Assembly: GCA_029855985.1 (NCBI GenBank)
Contig: JAGSHR010000179.1
Coordinates: 1 to 10,263 of the forward strand
Reading direction: 5' to 3'
Length of the DNA: 10,263 bases
Origin: Candidatus Njordarchaeota archaeon
GTDB lineage: Archaea; Thermoproteota; JANJXX01; Panguiarchaeales; Panguiarchaeaceae
Every line of letters starts with the position of its first letter. The first letter of the stretch is position 1. The notes under the pieces were generated by a model that saw only the letters and a program-made list of their open reading frames with translations, searched no databases and had not been told where the DNA came from. This document shows, piece after piece, positions 6,691-10,263 of this stretch. The position numbers were made by a program, and so were the translations under genes.

Positions 6691-7593
6691 TTATTCATTT
6701 GTTCTTGTGAGCACCTTTATTTTATCTGTGTGAGTGATTTTTGCTGCGTTTATTTTTCCAATGTATTCACCATCTATTGCTGTGTGATCACCTATTGTTG
6801 TTATTTTGATTTCCCTTGTCTGCATGTATATTACTGCTGGGTGAGTTAAGTGGGTTGCTGTTAAAACTTTTGGTAGTGCTTTTAGGGCTTGTATAGGCGT
6901 TAGGTGTTTTGCGATTAAAACGTCGATTTTTCCATCATTTGGCTTTGCCAGCGGTGTCACTTTTATCCCGCCTCTCGTTGTTTTTAAGTTGCCCAAGTGA
7001 ACTGTGAAGGTCTTCCCCATATGCACCGTGTTTTTGTTCACTGTTATTTTTGCTTCTTTGTCTTTTCTCTCTATTGCCGCTTTTATGACGCCGAACATGT
7101 AGCCGTTTCCTCCGAGGGTTTTCTTAGCTGTTAAAGGGGTTTCCATTATGCTCTGAGCAAAGTGCCCTATTTGCATGTTTGCAACTACCACGTGTTCTTC
7201 GACATTATTCTCCTTGTGGATTATTGCTTTGAACACGTCGATTTCAACTATCTTTTGTATGCTTAGTGCTTTTATGACGTGTTCTGGTTTCAAAATGTTA
7301 GTGTACCTTGGTAGTTCTCCACCTGTTCCCCCTAAGAGTGTTATAATTGGGAAGTTGACGCGTGATTTGATCATTGCTTTTATTGTTGAGTTTATTGTGC
7401 CATCCCCGCCTACTACCACGAGGTAATCGTAATCCCATGTTTTCAGTGTTTCTCCACTAATTTTCTCGCTTCGCTTTAGGAACTTAAACTTGAATCTAAT
7501 TTTGTTTTCTTTTAGTTTTTTTGCCAGTTTTTTTGCTTGAGTTAGATTATACCCATGTCGTGAATATGGGTTAACAATAACATATACCTTCAA
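6691..7593 (-). CDS. Diacylglycerol-kinase/YegS-like lipid kinase
   Basis: I place the start at the TTG at 7593, giving 300 residues, the usual size for YegS/BmrU-type kinases. The frame runs 60 codons further upstream to 7773, but that extension is lysine-rich, lacks family features and overlaps the RNA ligase gene. The TTG is preceded by AAGGAGATC with GGAG six bases away, and the protein then opens with the expected LKVYVIVNP strand (Asn8-Pro9). The ATP-binding GGDGT is at 62-66. The next loop, normally GTGNDFAR, is GTGGELPR at 89-96. A C-terminal DGE stands at 274-276. Family enzymes transfer phosphate from ATP to a lipid hydroxyl at the membrane surface; in archaea the acceptor would be an ether lipid or isoprenoid (inference). 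No membrane segment is visible. The coding strand is strikingly A/C-rich. It is convergent with the PAP2 gene and divergent from the RNA ligase. Confidence 0.9.
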   Translation of the reverse strand: MKVYVIVNPYSRHGYNLTQAKKLAKKLKENKIRFKFKFLKRSEKISGETLKTWDYDYLVVVGGDGTINSTIKAMIKSRVNFPIITLLGGTGGELPRYTNILKPEHVIKALSIQKIVEIDVFKAIIHKENNVEEHVVVANMQIGHFAQSIMETPLTAKKTLGGNGYMFGVIKAAIERKDKEAKITVNKNTVHMGKTFTVHLGNLKTTRGGIKVTPLAKPNDGKIDVLIAKHLTPIQALKALPKVLTATHLTHPAVIYMQTREIKITTIGDHTAIDGEYIGKINAAKITHTDKIKVLTRTNE

Positions 7594-7596
7594 TTG

Positions 7597-7605
7597 GATC
7601 TCCTT
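7597..7605 (-). promoter_or_regulatory. Strong Shine-Dalgarno site fixing the lipid kinase TTG start
   Basis: On the minus strand AAGGAGATC lies just before the TTG at 7593, with six bases between GGAG and the start codon. It is close to the archaeal consensus GGAGGTGATC. It decides the start against the ATG 60 codons upstream. The alternative plus-strand TTG at 7604 falls inside this site. Confidence 0.75.
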
Positions 7606-7661
7606 GAATACCTGCCTACTTTTATTTTTCTTGATAATTATTTTCTTGTTATGTGCTTTGC
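7606..7661. promoter_or_regulatory. Compact divergent promoter region of lipid kinase and RNA ligase
   Basis: This AT-rich stretch lies between the two ribosome binding sites. A TATA-like run at 7634-7645 (GATAATTATTTT) could serve the minus-strand kinase with a leader of about 20 bases. The run TTTTATTTTT at 7620-7629 could serve the ligase. The two promoters must overlap, so the genes may compete or be controlled together. Box assignments are guesses from spacing. Confidence 0.4.
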
Positions 7662-7666
7662 GGTGG
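7662..7666 (+). promoter_or_regulatory. Shine-Dalgarno-like GGTGG for the RNA ligase TTG start
   Basis: GGTGG lies six bases before the TTG at 7673 and matches part of the archaeal GGAGGTGATC consensus. It is the best-placed site in front of the conserved ligase domain and supports starting there rather than at 7604. Confidence 0.5.
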
Positions 7667-7672
7667 TTTAAT

Positions 7673-8752
7673 TTGTCTTCTATTATTAATGCTTCAAACT
7701 CTAAAACATGGAATGCACTCAAGGACAAGCTGAACAATGTGGAATTTGAGAGAAGAAAAACCGGAGCAATCAAAGTGACTTTTAATGGAGAGAAGGTGTT
7801 ATGGCTTCCATCCTACCCAAAACTGGATTATGTCAATCTGATTCGCGAGAATGAAAAAATCACTAGGTTCGATGTCCCAAACGGTTTTGTTGCGCAGTGG
7901 AAAGCAAACGGGAGCAATATTAGATTCATTAATCTGCAGGATAATCTCCTTGCTTTCACTCGAGGAGGCTACATATTGGAGTGGCGCCCATATGAAACTG
8001 TGAAGAAAATTGGACTTGGAAAATCACTAATGGACGCCTCAAAGGATGGAAGATACTTGCTCTTCGGCGAGCTTGTTGGTTCTGAGAGTTTGGTTAGAAT
8101 CTGCCCTAACTGGTGGGATGAATATCTTGGAGCGCCAATTGATTATATTTTGTTCGACGTTTACGATGTTATAACTGGAAAATTTGTTGACTTAAACACT
8201 GTTAGGAACTTAGCGGTTAAACATGGATTACGGTACAGTCCGACTCAATGGAAATGGAATTCTGAACAACTACTTAAACTTGCGGATGAATTTTTAGAGA
8301 CATGTAATGGGGAGGTTTGGGAAGGCTTTATTTTCAAAAACGTTGACAGGGGGTCGCCTTTGGATATCTCGTCAAAAACGTTTAAATGGAGACTTGACAT
8401 GACGAAGGGGTACGTGGAGAAGATACTAGAGAAGAGGAACGCTGGAAAGCTAGAGTGGGATATATTCAATGCGTTAAGGAAATTTATCTTCGAGGGGTAT
8501 TTGGATCCACCATTAACAATCGAAGCTGAGAGTGAATCACTGTCCTCTCTAAGGAACACTATAATTGAGTTAATCAACGTTGCTAAAAGTAAACTAAGCG
8601 AACGAGAAAAAACAGAAAAACAACTTAAGAAATCACTGTTAATATTGACAAACCAACTTCTAGCTATAAATAAGGGAGATGGCAAAAAATTAAAGAAATC
8701 AATCTGGGAAGCAACAAAATTATTCATTAAGACAACTGTATATGCCATCTAA
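7673..8752 (+). CDS. ATP-dependent RNA ligase, archaeal Rnl3 (Pab1020/MthRnl) type
   Basis: From the TTG at 7673 the product has 359 residues, close to the ~380 of this family. Nucleotidyltransferase motifs appear in order: motif I K77-A-N-G80 in AQWKANGSN, with K77 the expected AMP-accepting lysine; LLAFTRGGY just after it, a family hallmark; motif III GELVG with E133; motif IIIa LFDVYDV around F161-D162; motif IV WEGFIFK with E217 and K222; and candidate motif V lysines K235 and K238. The lysine-rich helical C-terminus (~255-359) fits the family's C-terminal dimerisation region. These enzymes join 5'-phosphate and 3'-OH RNA ends and can circularise RNA in the cytoplasm. Starting at TTG 7604 would add 23 residues with a hydrophobic run, but that codon lies inside the ribosome binding site of the divergent kinase. 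No RNA-processing partner adjoins it. Identity rests on motif order, without an alignment. Confidence 0.85.
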   Translation: MSSIINASNSKTWNALKDKLNNVEFERRKTGAIKVTFNGEKVLWLPSYPKLDYVNLIRENEKITRFDVPNGFVAQWKANGSNIRFINLQDNLLAFTRGGYILEWRPYETVKKIGLGKSLMDASKDGRYLLFGELVGSESLVRICPNWWDEYLGAPIDYILFDVYDVITGKFVDLNTVRNLAVKHGLRYSPTQWKWNSEQLLKLADEFLETCNGEVWEGFIFKNVDRGSPLDISSKTFKWRLDMTKGYVEKILEKRNAGKLEWDIFNALRKFIFEGYLDPPLTIEAESESLSSLRNTIIELINVAKSKLSEREKTEKQLKKSLLILTNQLLAINKGDGKKLKKSIWEATKLFIKTTVYAI

Positions 8753-8767
8753 AGTAGTTCTACTTTA
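8750..8767. terminator. Hairpin overlapping the RNA ligase stop codon
   Basis: TAAAGTA and TACTTTA form a perfect 7-bp stem around a GTTC tetraloop, and the stem begins with the TAA stop itself. It lies in the 44-base gap between the convergent ligase and ATPase genes. It may end or stabilise transcripts from both sides. No long T run follows, so classic intrinsic termination is uncertain. Confidence 0.45.
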
Positions 8768-8776
8768 ACATCGATG

Positions 8777-8790
8777 CGCGATAAAACGCG
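8777..8790. repeat. Small GC-rich inverted repeat CGCG-ataaaa-CGCG
   Basis: Two CGCG arms separated by six bases can form a 4-bp GC stem in an otherwise AT-rich gap. It lies seven bases beyond the stop codon of the ATPase gene. Together with the hairpin at 8750-8767 it fills the convergent gap and may be part of a two-sided transcript end. The motif is short, so chance is possible. Confidence 0.35.
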
Positions 8791-8796
8791 AAATTT

Positions 8797-10224
8797 CTAA
8801 ATTATTAGTAGGGGCAGTAGGCTTTCAGGCTCTTCTAGTATTGCTTCGTGGACTATAATATTCTTGTCATATTTTTTTATTTGGTTTAAACTTTTAGACG
8901 TTCTCCTTGTGGTTTTCGTTTCAATAGCTATTGTCTCATTATATGTTTTGATTATCGCATCTACTTCGTAAGTGTTTTTACCCTTTTTGATTTCCCAGTA
9001 GTGTGGTGTTGGCATGTTGTATCCCATTGCATTGAGTATTGGGAGTGTCCTTGATAGCACAAAGTTTTCAAGTGTTCGCCCAAGCTCCTCTGTGTTGCTA
9101 GTAATCGTTTTCCACGTTAAGCCCTTTGTTAGGTTTCTTAATCCATTATCTATCGCAAAGATTTTGAACTTTCTTTTTCTTGTGGTAATCATTTGCGTTT
9201 TTGAGTATGGTTGAGCGACCCCCAAGATACCGGCGTATTTCATTAAATTTATGGCGAGTTTTATTTTCTGTCTGTTAACTCCGATCTCGTTTGATAAGTT
9301 GTTGTAAGATGTTATGAGTGGCGTATTAAATAGTAAGAGTTTAATGATTTTGTAAGCCTCTTCTGGCTCAATTTTATAGTTTGTTGGGTAGAGTCTCTGT
9401 ATCCTCAAAATATCTCTGAGCACAACTAAGTCAATGATTTCATTAACTTTTTTTACAAGTTCTGTGTAATCTGCGCCACGATTATATAGATCTATTATTT
9501 CAGGAAGTCCCCCTATTGATAAGGCTAACTTCAAATTTTTCATTATTTTATTAATCGTGGTTACTCCTAAATCCACATATAACCTCCTCACAACATCGCT
9601 CAGATTCCCTCGAGAAATATCTTCAACTATACTTTTACGTTTTCGCCATATGTACTCAGAGAGATTCGGTTCTCTATTTACCATTGATGTAGTCTCAATA
9701 ACACTCATTGGGTAGATCCTATATATCGATGCACGACCGATTAGCGCCTCTCCAGCACCAATAGTTAATCCCAATGCTGATGAACCTGTACAAACAATTT
9801 TGATGTCCTCATTTTTACGGTTAAACTTATCAATAAGCGCTTTAACCTCCAAACTCCACCTTTCATAAAATTGAACCTCATCAAGTAAGATAACTGCCCT
9901 TGATTGGTTCCGCTCACTCTTTAAATATAAGTCAACTGCGTTAATAATTGTTCCAATATCCCTAACAACAAGCTCATCTACAGGCACATATAGAACAGAG
10001 TAACCCTCTTCAATAAGATCCATTGCAAGTTGATACAATATGACTGTTTTTCCCGTTCTTCTGGAACCCAAAAGTAATAAAGCCTTAGCTTCCTTGCTGT
10101 TCATTATGACATCTTTTAACTCGTAGTAAACCCATCTTTTAGTTGGAAAGATCAGTTTTTTACCATACCACCAAGGATTCGATTCATGTAAAAAAGTTGT
10201 TAAGGCTGAAGAAAACTTTGACAC
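8797..10224 (-). CDS. AAA_14/DUF4143-type ATPase with winged-helix and PD-(D/E)XK-like C-terminus
   Basis: This 475-residue protein starts at GTG; an in-frame stop lies ten codons upstream and no other start intervenes. The opening has the NPWWYGK signature of this family. Walker A is GSRRTGKT (53-60), Walker B is VILLDE (111-116), and a sensor-like CTGSSA (145-150) is followed by the typical GRASIYRIYPMS. A helix-turn-helix-like region near 300-335 links to the DUF4143-type end: IFAIDNGLRN (355-364), GRTLENFVL (382-390), and EVDAII...IAIETK, where D422, E435 and K437 match a PD-(D/E)XK nuclease core. Such ATPases are abundant, often multicopy, in archaea and bacteria, and their role is poorly known. 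DNA binding and defence or mobile-element links are often proposed but not shown here. The gene converges on the RNA ligase. Family assignment is firm; function is not. Confidence 0.92.
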   Translation of the reverse strand: MSKFSSALTTFLHESNPWWYGKKLIFPTKRWVYYELKDVIMNSKEAKALLLLGSRRTGKTVILYQLAMDLIEEGYSVLYVPVDELVVRDIGTIINAVDLYLKSERNQSRAVILLDEVQFYERWSLEVKALIDKFNRKNEDIKIVCTGSSALGLTIGAGEALIGRASIYRIYPMSVIETTSMVNREPNLSEYIWRKRKSIVEDISRGNLSDVVRRLYVDLGVTTINKIMKNLKLALSIGGLPEIIDLYNRGADYTELVKKVNEIIDLVVLRDILRIQRLYPTNYKIEPEEAYKIIKLLLFNTPLITSYNNLSNEIGVNRQKIKLAINLMKYAGILGVAQPYSKTQMITTRKRKFKIFAIDNGLRNLTKGLTWKTITSNTEELGRTLENFVLSRTLPILNAMGYNMPTPHYWEIKKGKNTYEVDAIIKTYNETIAIETKTTRRTSKSLNQIKKYDKNIIVHEAILEEPESLLPLLII

Positions 10225-10263
10225 CCTACCGAAATAATTTAGCCATATTTTCTAAATTAACTA
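10225..10263 (-). promoter_or_regulatory. Possible core promoter of the ATPase gene
   Basis: On the minus strand TTTAGAAAATATGG (about 10242-10255) is a TATA-like run 18-31 bases before the GTG start, a spacing that would give a leaderless or nearly leaderless transcript. A GGTAGG stands directly against the GTG, too close for normal Shine-Dalgarno use. The window ends here, so the full promoter cannot be judged. Confidence 0.3.

Noticed and set aside
7175..7426. 83-codon open frame on the plus strand
   Set aside because: It is antisense to the GGDGT and GTGGELPR region of the lipid kinase.
7604..7672. Hydrophobic N-terminal segment (possible signal anchor) on the RNA ligase
   Set aside because: Its TTG start falls within the kinase ribosome binding site; the hydrophobic run is what AT-rich promoter DNA reads as in this frame, and RNA ligases of this type are cytoplasmic.
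7594..7773. 60-residue N-terminal extension of the lipid kinase from an ATG at 7773
   Set aside because: It overlaps the RNA ligase start region, has no family features, and a strong Shine-Dalgarno site marks the TTG at 7593.
8245..8748. 167-codon open frame on the minus strand
   Set aside because: It lies wholly inside the RNA ligase gene, antisense to its conserved motif IV and C-terminal region, and shows no recognisable domain.
10226..10246. Six-codon upstream open frame (ATG to TAG) just before the ATPase start
   Set aside because: It is very short, lacks a ribosome binding site, and probably lies in or before the promoter of a leaderless transcript.

Overview
The window reads as a thermophilic archaeon, most likely a Thermoproteota/Crenarchaeota-type lineage. 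The evidence is the archaeal Rnl3-type RNA ligase, the archaeal surface-protein architecture (C25 peptidase, NosD-like beta-helix, Ig-like domains, C-terminal membrane anchor, many N-X-S/T sequons), a CRISPR repeat ending in GTTGAAAG, frequent AGG/AGA Arg and ATA Ile codons, GTG and TTG starts, and low GC. The lineage cannot be fixed more closely from sequence alone.

Layout. Positions 1-4104 (+) hold the 3' part of a very large membrane-anchored surface protein whose N-terminus lies outside the window. A 545-base gene-free stretch (4105-4649) follows. Inside it is a minimal CRISPR array of two 29-base repeats around one 39-base spacer (4493-4589), with a 9-bp hairpin directly against its right edge. 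No cas gene is present in the window. A lone minus-strand gene (4650-5735) encodes a protein with about seven membrane segments and a cytoplasmic domain that resembles a longin/roadblock fold. A 289-base AT-rich divergent region separates it from a PAP2-type membrane phosphatase (6025-6663, +). That gene lies tail to tail, 27 bases apart, with a diacylglycerol-kinase-like lipid kinase (6691-7593, -). The kinase is divergent from an ATP-dependent RNA ligase of the Pab1020/MthRnl type (7673-8752, +). In both divergent genes a Shine-Dalgarno match points to an internal TTG start and leaves a 79-base shared promoter region. The ligase converges on an AAA_14/DUF4143 ATPase (8797-10224, -) across a 44-base gap containing hairpins.

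How the genes relate. There is no long operon; nearly every gene has its own orientation, so functional links are weak. The most suggestive pair is the lipid kinase and the PAP2 phosphatase, which in principle do opposite chemistry on lipid phosphates. The PAP2 protein, however, lacks the usual motif-2 histidine and motif-3 arginine. The items most worth following up are the orphan mini-CRISPR, the 7TM protein with a longin-like tail, and the altered PAP2 protein.
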